64,000 bases of DNA from Bacteroidales bacterium. Its GTDB lineage: Bacteria; Bacteroidota; Bacteroidia; Bacteroidales; P3. Made by a program: the position numbers and the translations under genes. The DNA lies in the NCBI GenBank assembly GCA_009783885.1, contig WRCN01000005.1, positions 1 through 64,000 of the forward strand, read 5' to 3'. The notes under the pieces were generated by a model that did not search any database, was not told where the DNA came from, and saw only the letters and a program-made list of their open reading frames with translations. How positions within the stretch are numbered: position 1 is the stretch's first letter; each line of letters opens with the position of its first letter. Of the stretch, positions 33,367 to 42,704 are shown piece after piece.

Positions 33367-33487
33367 TTCGTAATACACTGACTATTTTACGTTTTTTTGT
33401 TATAAGAACTTCTTTACTTCATATTATTTTAACAATTCTTTTATGAAAATTTATCACTCTCTTAATTTTTATGTAACATATAGGACG

Positions 33488-33495
33488 TAATTTTG
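33488..33495 (+). promoter_or_regulatory. -7 box for the TonB receptor gene
   Basis: TAATTTTG followed by CA, 50 nt upstream of the ATG at 33545. Confidence 0.45.
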
Positions 33496-33544
33496 CATCA
33501 ACTTTTGAAATTATTTATAGCTCTACAATTTAAAAAAAATTGAA

Positions 33545-36310
33545 ATGAAGTATTTTGTTTTGTTTATGTTCTTTTGTGTTACGCATAGTACTATGGCGCA
33601 AACAGGAGAAATCCGCGGACGCATTATTGAGAAATCGACAGGTGAATCATTGCCCGGCGCTACTGTGACGATCGAGTCGCTAAATACAGGAACGATTACC
33701 GACATTGACGGCAATTATAGCTTGAAAATAGCACCGGGTATATACACCCTAAAAATTTCCTTTATATCGTTCAATACTCTCGAACTATCCAACGTAAAAG
33801 TGGATGCAGGAAAAACCACCACAGTAAATGCTACAATGGAAGAAACAGTTGCCAATCTTGAAGAAGTAGTGGTTTCTGCCAGACGCAGAACGAACTCGGA
33901 AATATCTGTAATTTCAAGTATTAGAATGTCTAATTTGGTTGTGAGTGGCGTATCGTCGCAACAAATCACACGCACTCAAGATCGCGATGCTTCGGAAGTG
34001 ATGAGGCGTATTCCGGGCATTACGATTATTGAAAATCGTTTTATCATTGCACGAGGTTTGTCGCAACGCTACAACAATGTATGGGTCAACAATACGGCTG
34101 TTCCGAGTTCGGAAGCCGATTCTCGTGCGTTTTCATTTGATATGATTCCGAGTGGACAAATCGAAAATTTGATGATTGTAAAATCGCCGGCACCTGAACT
34201 TCCTGCAGATTTTACAGGCGCTTTCGTGAAAGTTACAACTAAGAGTATACCCGAAGAAAACTCCACACAAATCAGTTATGGAATCAACATCAACACAGAA
34301 ACGCATTTCCGAGATTTTAAATATGCCAAGGGGAGTTCGACCGATTTTTTAGGTTTTGATAATGGATTTCGTGGAATGAGAAATATTGTTCCAAATCAAC
34401 GTTTAGATAATAGAGACCATGAGTTGATAACCAATGTTACCACCAATGGTTTTAATAACGATTGGGCAATACGCACACGCACACCCATTTGCGACCACCG
34501 ATTTTCTGCTATGCTCAATCGTTTCGCCGCATTGAAAGGTAGGCGCCAATTGGGCTTAGTAGCAGCACTTAATTATAGTTATAGTTATCATAACATTCAA
34601 AATATGACCAACGCGCGTTTTGGTATTTACAATAAAAGAGACGACGCACCGCAGTTTGACAGAGATTATCAAGATGATGTATATACCACCACAGCAAAAA
34701 TAGGCGGAATGTTGAATTTGACTTGGAAATTATCGAATAAAAATCATTTGGAATTCCGCAATATCTTCAATCAACAAGGACGTGATCGATATACGTTCAG
34801 AGACGGTTGGTATCATCAAAGCGGTTCGTATGAACAGCAGAAAGAAGAATACATTTACAATAGTCGAAGTACATACACCGGACAATTTGGTGGTGCGCAT
34901 ACTCTTCCGAAAATTGGCGATTTAGATTGGATTGTGGGCTATTCGTATGCCAACAGAAATCAACCAGACCGCAGAGAAATCAACAGAGATAAGAAAGGAG
35001 ATTTGTTTGAGTTGGAAGATATCAAACGTCAATTTACGTTTTTGAATGAACATACATATTCAGCAGGAGCAAATTTCAGTCGCCCGGTTACTTTGGGAAC
35101 ACTTGAGCCTATGCTGAAAGCAGGTACATACACCGAATATCGTTCACGTGATTACAACACACGTTTTTTTGTTTACAAAATAAATCCTGATAATTTGCCA
35201 CCGAATTTTTCTCATTGGACTATAACGGAAATGATGCGTCCCGAATGGTTTGGAGTAGATAAACTCAGCATAGGCGATGCTACAGACAACACCAATAATT
35301 ATAGAGGTACGAATATGCTTGCAAGCGGATATGCAGCGTTGAACATTCCTTACGGAAAATTCAACGTTTATGCAGGTGTGCGTTACGAATACAATCTGAT
35401 GCGACTAACTGAATTTACTACCATAGCCACAGATAAAACGAAAACATCTGATTTCGAACAATCTGACTTTTTCCCTTCAGTAAACGCCACTTACAATATC
35501 AATAAAACAAATTTGTTGAGATTTGCTTATGGAAAAACGATCAATCGTCAGGAATTTCGCGAGGTGTCGCCTTCTGCCTATTATGATTTTGAACTGTTCA
35601 GTTTCGTGCGTGGAAATAAAAATTTGAAGCACGCCTATATTCAAAATTTCGATTTACGTTATGAAATATATCCTAGAATTGGCGAGATGCTTTCTTTCGC
35701 TCTGTTTTACAAGAAGTTTATCAATCCAATCGAATGGACATTTAGGGACAATGGTGGAGCCTATACGTATACCTTTGAGAATGCCGAACGTGCAGATAAT
35801 TATGGTGTTGAAGTAGATGTTAAAAAAAAGTTGGATTTTATTGGACTTTCAAACCTTTCGCTTGCATTTAATGGAGCAATAATTCAAAGCCAAGTTACGT
35901 TTAGTGAAAAAAGTTTGGATCATGATCGTCCGATGCACGGACAATCACCCTTCGTTATAAACACAGGGCTTTTTTACCAATTCGAAAAACTTAATGCTGC
36001 CATAATGTACAATATCATTGGCAGACGAATTGTGGGGGTTGGGCGAAATTCGCAAGGAGGAGTTGTTGACAATAATTTGCCTGATATTTTTGAGATGCCG
36101 CGCCACGTTATTGATTTGTCATTTAGTTACAAATTTGGAAAACGACTTGAATTGAGTGCTGGCGTGCGTGATGTTCTTGCTGCACCTGTAACTTTTAAGC
36201 AATTTCCGAAATTTACAGATGAAGAAGGGCAAATTCACAAAAGAGAACAAATCACGAGAGAATACAACGTGGGAACTAACTTTTCTGTGGCACTCAGATT
36301 TACGTTTTAA
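33545..36310 (+). CDS. TonB-dependent outer-membrane receptor
   Basis: A 921-residue receptor. A signal peptide (MKYFVLFMFFCVTHSTMAQ) precedes a carboxypeptidase-regulatory-like domain (about 22-100, GEIRGRIIEKSTGESLPGAT). The plug follows (about 115-240; ASEVMRRIPGITI, ARGLSQRYNNVWVNN), then a 22-strand-type barrel ending in NFSVALRFTF. It imports an unknown ligand with TonB energy. The next gene, 49 bp downstream, encodes a surface beta-helix lipoprotein, a recurring partner arrangement in this phylum. It is the first intact gene right of the integrated element. Confidence 0.93.
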   Translation: MKYFVLFMFFCVTHSTMAQTGEIRGRIIEKSTGESLPGATVTIESLNTGTITDIDGNYSLKIAPGIYTLKISFISFNTLELSNVKVDAGKTTTVNATMEETVANLEEVVVSARRRTNSEISVISSIRMSNLVVSGVSSQQITRTQDRDASEVMRRIPGITIIENRFIIARGLSQRYNNVWVNNTAVPSSEADSRAFSFDMIPSGQIENLMIVKSPAPELPADFTGAFVKVTTKSIPEENSTQISYGININTETHFRDFKYAKGSSTDFLGFDNGFRGMRNIVPNQRLDNRDHELITNVTTNGFNNDWAIRTRTPICDHRFSAMLNRFAALKGRRQLGLVAALNYSYSYHNIQNMTNARFGIYNKRDDAPQFDRDYQDDVYTTTAKIGGMLNLTWKLSNKNHLEFRNIFNQQGRDRYTFRDGWYHQSGSYEQQKEEYIYNSRSTYTGQFGGAHTLPKIGDLDWIVGYSYANRNQPDRREINRDKKGDLFELEDIKRQFTFLNEHTYSAGANFSRPVTLGTLEPMLKAGTYTEYRSRDYNTRFFVYKINPDNLPPNFSHWTITEMMRPEWFGVDKLSIGDATDNTNNYRGTNMLASGYAALNIPYGKFNVYAGVRYEYNLMRLTEFTTIATDKTKTSDFEQSDFFPSVNATYNINKTNLLRFAYGKTINRQEFREVSPSAYYDFELFSFVRGNKNLKHAYIQNFDLRYEIYPRIGEMLSFALFYKKFINPIEWTFRDNGGAYTYTFENAERADNYGVEVDVKKKLDFIGLSNLSLAFNGAIIQSQVTFSEKSLDHDRPMHGQSPFVINTGLFYQFEKLNAAIMYNIIGRRIVGVGRNSQGGVVDNNLPDIFEMPRHVIDLSFSYKFGKRLELSAGVRDVLAAPVTFKQFPKFTDEEGQIHKREQITREYNVGTNFSVALRFTF

Positions 36311-36359
36311 CAATTCATAAATAATCATTACAAACTAAACTTAACTAATAAAATCAAAA

Positions 36360-37880
36360 ATGAAAAATTACATTCAAAAATTCGGATTAGTGGCTATGGT
36401 AATGGCTACAATCCTCGTAGGTTGCAAAAAAGACCCCAACAACAACGAAACAGGGCAACAAATTTTATTTGGTCCTAACAAAACGCAAATCGGTGACGGA
36501 AGTAAAGAATTCCGCATAACCGAAGATGTTACCATTAAAAAAGGTACTTACACCATGGTAGGTTGGATTTATGTAGATGAAGGTGCTACTTTGACTATCG
36601 AACCCGGAACCGTTATCAAAGGTACTGACATTAATTACGACGGCACAGCTGCAGCAACAGGTTCTTCACTCATCATCATGCGTGGTGCAAAAATTATGGC
36701 AGCAGGAACTCGTGAACAACCTATTGTGTTCACTTCTAATCAACCGATAGGGCAACGTCAACCCGCTGATTGGGGTGGTATTATCATTTGCGGAAGAGCT
36801 AAAAATAATAAAGGCGAAATGGATATCGAAGGCGGTGTAACTGCTCCTCACGGTGGAAACGATGACAACGATAATTCGGGTGTATTACGCTATGTTCGTA
36901 TCGAATTTGGAGGGTACCCATTCGCTCCTGACACTGAAATCAATGGACTTACAATGGGTTCAGTAGGTCGTGGCACAACGATCGAATATGTTCAAGTATC
37001 ATATTGTGGCGACGATTCGTTCGAGTGGTTCGGCGGAAGCGTGAATTGCAAGTATCTAATTGCTTACCACGGATGGGACGATGATTTTGACACGGACAAC
37101 GGATTTTCTGGAAAACTACAGTTTCTTCTTGGCATAAGGGATCCGAGAATTGCCGACGTATCCAATTCCAACGGATTTGAATCGGACAATGATAATCCGG
37201 GATCAGACGACCAACCTTATACAACAGCAGTATTCAGCAATGTAACGATTATCGGCCCAAAAGTACAAGACGATAATTTTGTTAATAATTCTACTTATAT
37301 CACAGGTTACAACTGGGGCAACACTGCTAATACCGCTGTATTCCCAATCAAGCCGGGGATTTTCCAAGCAGCCGTACAAATTCGTCGTAATTCACGCATT
37401 AGTGTATTTAATTCTGTGTTCGCAGGTTATCCTGTCGGTCTTTTGTTGGATAAACAAAGAGGAGATTGCCACGGAGCTGCTGAAAGAGGAGATTTGGTTG
37501 TAAAAAACGTATTTATGGCAGGAATGAGCCGATTAGGTGCGGATGACAACAGCACCACGGACGGAGCGTGGACAGGCGATTTTTCAGCAAACTATTTCAA
37601 AAGAACTGACTTAAACAACAGAGAAATTACTTCGATTGCCGATTTGATGTTGAATCAACCAAGAAGTAAAGGCTATTCTGGTGGTGTTGCGCCAAACTGG
37701 GGGCCAAGAGCAGAGAGTCCTCTACTTGAAGCAGGTGCGGCAAGTTTTACTGATCCTAAATTGAACGATCCTTTCTTCGATAAAACGGCAACCTATGTGG
37801 GTGCTTTTAAGAGTGATTCGCCTGCCGACGACTGGACAAGAGGTTGGGCAAACTTCGATCCGCAAAATACAAATTATTAG
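36360..37880 (+). CDS. Lipoprotein with right-handed parallel beta-helix
   Basis: A 506-residue lipoprotein. The lipobox is near residue 22 (MATILVGCKKDPNN, Cys acylated). From about residue 50 repeated hydrophobic rungs suggest a parallel beta-helix: GWIYVDEGATLTIEPGTVI, GSSLIIMRGAKIMAAG, RYVRIEFGG, IEYVQVSYCGDDSFEWFGG. The family is common in Bacteroidota; its ligand is unknown. It is probably exposed at the surface and works with the TonB receptor encoded just upstream. A strong terminator follows. Confidence 0.8.
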   Translation: MKNYIQKFGLVAMVMATILVGCKKDPNNNETGQQILFGPNKTQIGDGSKEFRITEDVTIKKGTYTMVGWIYVDEGATLTIEPGTVIKGTDINYDGTAAATGSSLIIMRGAKIMAAGTREQPIVFTSNQPIGQRQPADWGGIIICGRAKNNKGEMDIEGGVTAPHGGNDDNDNSGVLRYVRIEFGGYPFAPDTEINGLTMGSVGRGTTIEYVQVSYCGDDSFEWFGGSVNCKYLIAYHGWDDDFDTDNGFSGKLQFLLGIRDPRIADVSNSNGFESDNDNPGSDDQPYTTAVFSNVTIIGPKVQDDNFVNNSTYITGYNWGNTANTAVFPIKPGIFQAAVQIRRNSRISVFNSVFAGYPVGLLLDKQRGDCHGAAERGDLVVKNVFMAGMSRLGADDNSTTDGAWTGDFSANYFKRTDLNNREITSIADLMLNQPRSKGYSGGVAPNWGPRAESPLLEAGAASFTDPKLNDPFFDKTATYVGAFKSDSPADDWTRGWANFDPQNTNY

Positions 37881-37906
37881 AAATCTCACGTTTTGTGTGT
37901 TTTTGG

Positions 37907-37938
37907 GAACCCTCCATATCCTTGGATATGGAGGGTTC
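37907..37938 (+). terminator. Strong terminator after the receptor/lipoprotein operon
   Basis: GAACCCTCCATATCC and GGATATGGAGGGTTC are exact complements (15 bp) around TT; AAATTTTT follows. It may serve both directions, as the next gene converges on it. Confidence 0.8.
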
Positions 37939-37961
37939 AAATTTTTCAACCCCACTTTTTT

Positions 37962-39890
37962 TTATTCCCTTTCATTTGATCTATATACGTAGTTTTTCTC
38001 ATACAGTCGCTGGTAATAGGTCTGCAAAATTGCTTTGAGATGCCGTTCCGCAATAGCTTCCTGTTTAGGGTTTCTGATGTTTTTGTACGTTGAAACCACG
38101 TTTTCTCCATCAAAATAAATGGTGATGGAATCGGTAATACATTGGTAGGTTTGCCCTACGAAATTAGTTGCAAGCGGGAGCCGTTGCGGTTGATTAAACA
38201 CATCACGACCAAAAGCAAAAAATGGTTTTTCATAACCGATCAAACCCAGCAAAGTCGGCATTAAATCCAACTGTTGAGAAGTTTGATGGGTATACCCTTT
38301 TAAAGCATTATCCGGAGTGTAGATAAATTGAAAAATTGCTGAGTTTCCGCGAGGACCGCGATATTCGTCCGAGTAAATATCGGCAGAAGCATGGTCGGCA
38401 ACAAACACAAAAATCGTATTCTCGAACCAAGTTTCATTTTTCGCATTCTCGAAAAATTGTCGAATAGAATAATCCGTATAAGCCACTGTAGGCTGAACTC
38501 GTGTCCAGCCTTTTGGCATTTGATTTTTGATGTTTTCGGGCAACGTGTAGGGATGATGCGAACTCAGCGTAAATACAGTAGAAAAGAACGGTTGCGGCAT
38601 TTTATTGATGACCTGATTCATGTATTTGAAAAAAGGTTCGTCATAAATTCCCCACAATTCGTTAGTATTTCGATTGACAGGAAATCCTGCAGATCTGTAG
38701 TCTTCCTTGGTGTACAAATGTTGAACACCCGTGAGTCTGGCAATGGCTTCAAACCCCATTGAGTTAGCCTCTGCACCACAGAAAAATGCCGTGTGATAAC
38801 CCTCGTTTGAAAGCAGAAAAGGCAAAGCTTCCATTTTCCCAAGCGATTGCGGGAGTAGGACAAACGGTGTTCTGTAAGATGGAATGGACGCCAAAATCGA
38901 CGGCATAGCTTCAATGGATTTTCGTCCGTTGGAAAATGCGTTAAAAAATGTATAGCCTTCTTGCATCAAACTATCCAAAAATGGCGTAAATCCTGGATGA
39001 TCAGGAAAAATTTCCGGACATAAAAATTTGGAATGTTCTTTGCTAAAACTTTCCAAAATAAAAATTACAATATTCCGTTTACCAAGATTATAGAGAAATT
39101 CAGATGTTCTGTGGTTTGGAGAAAAAATACTTAGTAATTCGTCTTCGCTAAAAAACACCGGCTTTTCGATGGTTTTATTACTCAGCGTTCGCAATACACA
39201 AAACGGATTACTCAAAATCAAATTCGCCTGCTGCGGCGAACTGCAATAATACACGGCATTGCTCAGTGTGTAAGGTCTTACGGCATGGGAAAAACTTCCA
39301 CGAATACCCATGATCATCACATAAACTGAAATGCAAAAAACAACCGTGCAAATCGGATAATACAAGATTTTTTTCGAAATATCCGTTTTAAAATACGGAA
39401 TCTTTCGATACGTCCAAACCATGCCCCAAATCAGCAAAACACCAATAATAACTAATTCGAAGCGACTTTTCAATACTGTCCAAAGAACTCCTATGTTGTT
39501 CGTGTTGTTGTTTAAAAAATGAAATTCCTCACTGGTCAATCGTTTGTGTGCAAAGTAGAAATACTCAATATCCATTAAATTCAACACAATAATTCCAATC
39601 GAATTGGATATAATGAACAACCAAAACAACGATTTTTGATAGTATTTATGGGCTCGAAACCGAAACGGGAGCAATGCCAAAATACAATAAAACCCGTTGA
39701 GATACAAAATAGAAATCGTGTTAAATTTCAAACTTCCTTGAAACAGTCTAATTCCTTCCGAAAACGATATTGAGCCTAACGAACTTTGATTATAGATATA
39801 AAACAACACTTGCGTGATAAATAAAATCACGTAAAGCATGCCGATGCGTAGCATTAAGGTTGTTAAATCATTTTTTAGCCATTTTTTCAT
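37962..39890 (-). CDS. LTA-synthase-like membrane sulfatase/phosphotransferase
   Basis: A 642-residue protein with five N-terminal membrane helices (about 10-200) and a periplasmic alkaline-phosphatase-superfamily domain. Metal and nucleophile regions are recognisable: NIVIFILESFSKEH, ANAFSNGRKSIEAMPSIL-like (NGRKS holds the nucleophile, Ser rather than Thr), and VFVADHAS with the metal-binding Asp-His. Gram-negative relatives transfer phosphoglycerol or phosphoethanolamine groups to envelope glycans; the acceptor here is unknown. The -7 box ends 4 nt before the ATG, so the mRNA is probably leaderless. Confidence 0.85.
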   Translation of the reverse strand: MKKWLKNDLTTLMLRIGMLYVILFITQVLFYIYNQSSLGSISFSEGIRLFQGSLKFNTISILYLNGFYCILALLPFRFRAHKYYQKSLFWLFIISNSIGIIVLNLMDIEYFYFAHKRLTSEEFHFLNNNTNNIGVLWTVLKSRFELVIIGVLLIWGMVWTYRKIPYFKTDISKKILYYPICTVVFCISVYVMIMGIRGSFSHAVRPYTLSNAVYYCSSPQQANLILSNPFCVLRTLSNKTIEKPVFFSEDELLSIFSPNHRTSEFLYNLGKRNIVIFILESFSKEHSKFLCPEIFPDHPGFTPFLDSLMQEGYTFFNAFSNGRKSIEAMPSILASIPSYRTPFVLLPQSLGKMEALPFLLSNEGYHTAFFCGAEANSMGFEAIARLTGVQHLYTKEDYRSAGFPVNRNTNELWGIYDEPFFKYMNQVINKMPQPFFSTVFTLSSHHPYTLPENIKNQMPKGWTRVQPTVAYTDYSIRQFFENAKNETWFENTIFVFVADHASADIYSDEYRGPRGNSAIFQFIYTPDNALKGYTHQTSQQLDLMPTLLGLIGYEKPFFAFGRDVFNQPQRLPLATNFVGQTYQCITDSITIYFDGENVVSTYKNIRNPKQEAIAERHLKAILQTYYQRLYEKNYVYRSNERE

Positions 39891-39894
39891 TTTG

Positions 39895-39902
39895 CAAAGA
39901 TA
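39895..39902 (-). promoter_or_regulatory. -7 box directly before the start codon
   Basis: TATCTTTG on the minus strand with only CAAA before ATG 39890. The expected start of transcription falls on or next to the start codon. Confidence 0.6.
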
Positions 39903-39928
39903 CGAAAAAAACTGAAATAGAAAAAGGC

Positions 39929-40012
39929 AGGAATGTTTCGACTACGCTCAACAACCTACCTGAATAGTGCTTGTAGGGGGCGAAGCATGCCTCGCCCCTA
40001 CCTGTTTAATAT
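39929..40012. repeat. Dispersed repeats after the DUF2795 gene
   Basis: TGTTTCGACTACGCTCAACA, then GTAGGGGCGAAGCATGCCTC-like inverted unit (GTAGGGGGCGA / TCGCCCCTAC). Both halves match the repeat family elsewhere, and the second overlaps the last codons of the DUF2795 gene. Confidence 0.6.
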
Positions 40013-40227
40013 TCATCCTCGTGAAAGAAAAAATCCTCTTTCGTCGGATAATCCGGCCAAAGGTCTTCAATACTTTCGTAAACTTCACCTTCGTCTTCGA
40101 TTTCGATCAGATTTTCAATCACTTCTTGCTGAAGTCCTGTACGTAAAGCATAATCCAGCAACTCCTCTTTGGTTGCTGGCCAGGGGGCATCTTCTAATTT
40201 TGAGGCTAATTCAAGTGTCCAATACAT
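40006..40227 (-). CDS. DUF2795 small acidic protein
   Basis: A 73-residue protein, strongly acidic, with the DUF2795 core WPATKEELLDYALRTG and a tail ending DFFFHEDEY. The family is conserved in Bacteroidota; no function is known to me. It has its own promoter (-7 box 40269-40276). Confidence 0.8.
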   Translation of the reverse strand: MYWTLELASKLEDAPWPATKEELLDYALRTGLQQEVIENLIEIEDEGEVYESIEDLWPDYPTKEDFFFHEDEY

Positions 40228-40268
40228 AATTTCTTTCCGTTTTTTATGAATTATTTTTTAATTTTTTG

Positions 40269-40276
40269 CAAAAGTA
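40269..40276 (-). promoter_or_regulatory. -7 box for the DUF2795 gene
   Basis: TACTTTTG on the minus strand followed by CA, about 40 nt before the ATG. Confidence 0.45.
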
Positions 40277-40423
40277 AGTTTTATTTTTCGATTTTGCAAG
40301 TTAAAAGTAAAAAAAAATTGTTTGAACTAAGATTTTATTAAGATTTTTAAGATTTCCATGATTTTTTTGTAATCTTAAATAATCTTTTTAATCTTGAGAT
40401 AATCGTGGTTCAAAAATTTTTCG

Positions 40424-40431
40424 TATCTTTG
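40424..40431 (+). promoter_or_regulatory. -7 box for asnS-rsmA
   Basis: TATCTTTG, 21 nt before ATG 40453; it excludes the upstream in-frame start at 40405. Confidence 0.6.
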
Positions 40432-40452
40432 TTGGTTCAAAAATTTAATAAG

Positions 40453-41865
40453 ATGAAACAGATTTTTGTTAAAGAACTTTTGCAAGGAAAAGTTGCAGTT
40501 GGAGAAACTGTGTTGGTTAAAGGTTGGGTTCGCACCAAGCGAGGTAATAAGAACGTGGCGTTTATTGCGCTTAACGATGGTTCGATTATCCATAGTATTC
40601 AAGTAGTTGCGGATTTGGCTAATTTTGATGAGGAGTTGATAAAACATGTTACGACAGGCGCTTGCTTGGCGGTAACGGGCAAATTGGTAGCCTCGATGGG
40701 ACAAGGGCAATCAGTCGAAATTCAAGCCGAACATATTCATATTTACGGCGAAGCCGACCCTGAAACGTTCCCTCTGCAAAAGAAAGGACACACATTGGAG
40801 TTTTTACGTGAAATTGCGCACTTGCGCCCACGTACGAACACATTTGGAGCGGTATTCCGCATTCGTCACGAAATGGCGTATGCGTTACACACGTTTTACC
40901 ACGAACGCGGGTTTTTCTATCTGCACACGCCGATTATCACGGCTTCCGATTGCGAAGGTGCAGGTCAGATGTTTCACGTAACAACATTAGATTTAAACAA
41001 TCTTCCGAAAATCACCGAAAAAACAGATACTTGCAGTTGCGGCAGTGTGGATTATAGCAAAGATTTCTTTGGAAAACCAACAAGTTTGACCGTTTCCGGA
41101 CAATTGGAAGGTGAACTCGGCGCAATGGCGTTGTCGAAAATTTACACATTTGGTCCTACATTCCGCGCTGAAAACTCTAATACGCCGCGACATTTGGCCG
41201 AATTTTGGATGAACGAACCCGAAATGGCATTTTACGAAATTCAAGATAACATGGATTTGGCGGAAGAGTTTCTAAAATACCTTGTGAAATGGGCGCTTGA
41301 ACATTGCATGGATGATTTGCAATTTCTGAATGATTTGTACGATAAAGAATTGATAGAACGTCTGAAATCCGTAATTGATGTTGATTTTGTGAGATTAAGT
41401 TATACAGGAGCTATTGATATTTTACAAAAATCGGAACAAAAATTCGAATTCAAAGTAGAGTGGGGCGTGGATTTACAAAGCGAACACGAGCGTTATTTGG
41501 TGGAAAAACATTTCCAAAAACCGGTCATTTTAACGGATTATCCAAAAGATATCAAAGCGTTTTACATGAAACTCAACGACGATGGAAAAACCGTTCGCGC
41601 GATGGATGTCCTGTTTCCGAGAATCGGTGAAATCATTGGCGGCTCGCAACGCGAAGAACGTTTGGACGTCTTGCAAAAACGCATGCAAGACATGAATATT
41701 CCCGAAAAAGAAATGTGGTGGTATTTAGATACTCGTCGTTTTGGAACAGCGCCACACGCCGGATTTGGCTTGGGATTTGAGCGATTGCTCTTATTTGTCA
41801 CCGGCATGGCCAACATTCGCGATGTGATTCCATTCCCGCGAACGCCGATGAATGCGGAGTTTTGA
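40453..41865 (+). CDS. asnS: Asparaginyl-tRNA synthetase
   Basis: A 470-residue class IIb synthetase. An N-terminal OB-fold (about 15-105; [20 protein letters not shown]) binds the anticodon. Class II motif 2 lies in [20 protein letters not shown] and motif 3 in [15 protein letters not shown]; the protein ends [10 protein letters not shown]. It charges tRNA-Asn. The start at 40453 (MKQIFVKEL) is set by the promoter. rsmA follows 24 bp downstream. Confidence 0.97.
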   Translation: MKQIFVKELLQGKVAVGETVLVKGWVRTKRGNKNVAFIALNDGSIIHSIQVVADLANFDEELIKHVTTGACLAVTGKLVASMGQGQSVEIQAEHIHIYGEADPETFPLQKKGHTLEFLREIAHLRPRTNTFGAVFRIRHEMAYALHTFYHERGFFYLHTPIITASDCEGAGQMFHVTTLDLNNLPKITEKTDTCSCGSVDYSKDFFGKPTSLTVSGQLEGELGAMALSKIYTFGPTFRAENSNTPRHLAEFWMNEPEMAFYEIQDNMDLAEEFLKYLVKWALEHCMDDLQFLNDLYDKELIERLKSVIDVDFVRLSYTGAIDILQKSEQKFEFKVEWGVDLQSEHERYLVEKHFQKPVILTDYPKDIKAFYMKLNDDGKTVRAMDVLFPRIGEIIGGSQREERLDVLQKRMQDMNIPEKEMWWYLDTRRFGTAPHAGFGLGFERLLLFVTGMANIRDVIPFPRTPMNAEF

Positions 41866-41889
41866 TTTTTCAAATCAAACATCAACACC

Positions 41890-42651
41890 ATGAAAAACGT
41901 CAGAGCCAAAAAACATCTCGGACAACATTTTTTGAGAGATGAAACTATCGCGGAAGCTATCGCGAAATCGTTGCCTGACGGAACTTCAAATGTTTTGGAA
42001 ATAGGTCCGGGAATGGGTGTTTTGACAAAATACTTAATTCTAAATCCGGAAATTTCGCTAAAAGTTGTTGAAATAGACTCGGAATCAGTCGATTATTTGC
42101 ATGAAAAATATCCTGAATTAACCGTCATTTCAGATGATTTTCTGAAAATGGATTTGACTAACTTGTTTGAAGGAAATTTTGCAGTGATTGGAAATTTTCC
42201 GTATAATATTTCGTCGCAGATTTTGTTTAAAGTATTGGAACATCGAAATTCTGTACCTTGTGTAGTTGGTATGTTTCAGAAAGAAGTTGCCGAACGTATA
42301 GCCGCAAAATCTGGAAATAAAACATACGGTATTTTGAGTGTTCTTTTGCAGGCGTTTTACGATATTGAATATTTGTTCACGGTTCACGAACATGTTTTTT
42401 CGCCACCGCCGAAGGTTAAATCCGCGGTTATTCGTCTCACACGAAACTCGCGCCAAAATTTAAATTGCGACGAAAAACATTTTTTTACAGTGGTCAAAAC
42501 AGCTTTCAACCAACGTCGAAAAACGTTGCGAAATGCGCTTTCAGGACTGTTCGACAAAACCTTGCTGACCGATCCGATTTTTGATAAGCGCGCTGAACAA
42601 CTTACAGTTGAAGACTTTGAACGAATCTGCAATTTTTCGCATAAAATTTGA
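41890..42651 (+). CDS. rsmA: 16S rRNA dimethyladenosine transferase
   Basis: A 253-residue KsgA/RsmA methyltransferase that dimethylates two adjacent adenines near the 3' end of 16S rRNA. Visible motifs: [12 protein letters not shown] at the start, SAM-binding [11 protein letters not shown], catalytic [10 protein letters not shown] (motif IV), and [15 protein letters not shown]. The C-terminal helical domain has [12 protein letters not shown]. Probably co-transcribed with asnS. Confidence 0.96.
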   Translation: MKNVRAKKHLGQHFLRDETIAEAIAKSLPDGTSNVLEIGPGMGVLTKYLILNPEISLKVVEIDSESVDYLHEKYPELTVISDDFLKMDLTNLFEGNFAVIGNFPYNISSQILFKVLEHRNSVPCVVGMFQKEVAERIAAKSGNKTYGILSVLLQAFYDIEYLFTVHEHVFSPPPKVKSAVIRLTRNSRQNLNCDEKHFFTVVKTAFNQRRKTLRNALSGLFDKTLLTDPIFDKRAEQLTVEDFERICNFSHKI

Positions 42652-42669
42652 AAAATCAAAAAATATTCG

Positions 42670-42677
42670 TATCTTTG
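42670..42677 (+). promoter_or_regulatory. -7 box for the M16 peptidase gene
   Basis: TATCTTTG followed by CA, 27 nt before the ATG. Confidence 0.55.
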
Positions 42678-42704
42678 CAAAATACAAATCAAAACTAAAC
42701 ATAT

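Larger units (their letters stand above)
33208..33390. mobile_element. Remnant of a second related element end
   Basis: Sequence beyond attR resembles the left end of the element at 20121-20310, feature by feature: terminator hairpin (33218-33245), arm repeat ACAAAAAAACTACAAAAAATCGG (33260-33284), the micro-ORF (33310-33366) and a degenerate match to the last Toprim codons. Chromosomal DNA next to an attachment site should not match the inside of the element. I infer that a related element once sat in tandem and was mostly deleted. Confidence 0.65.
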
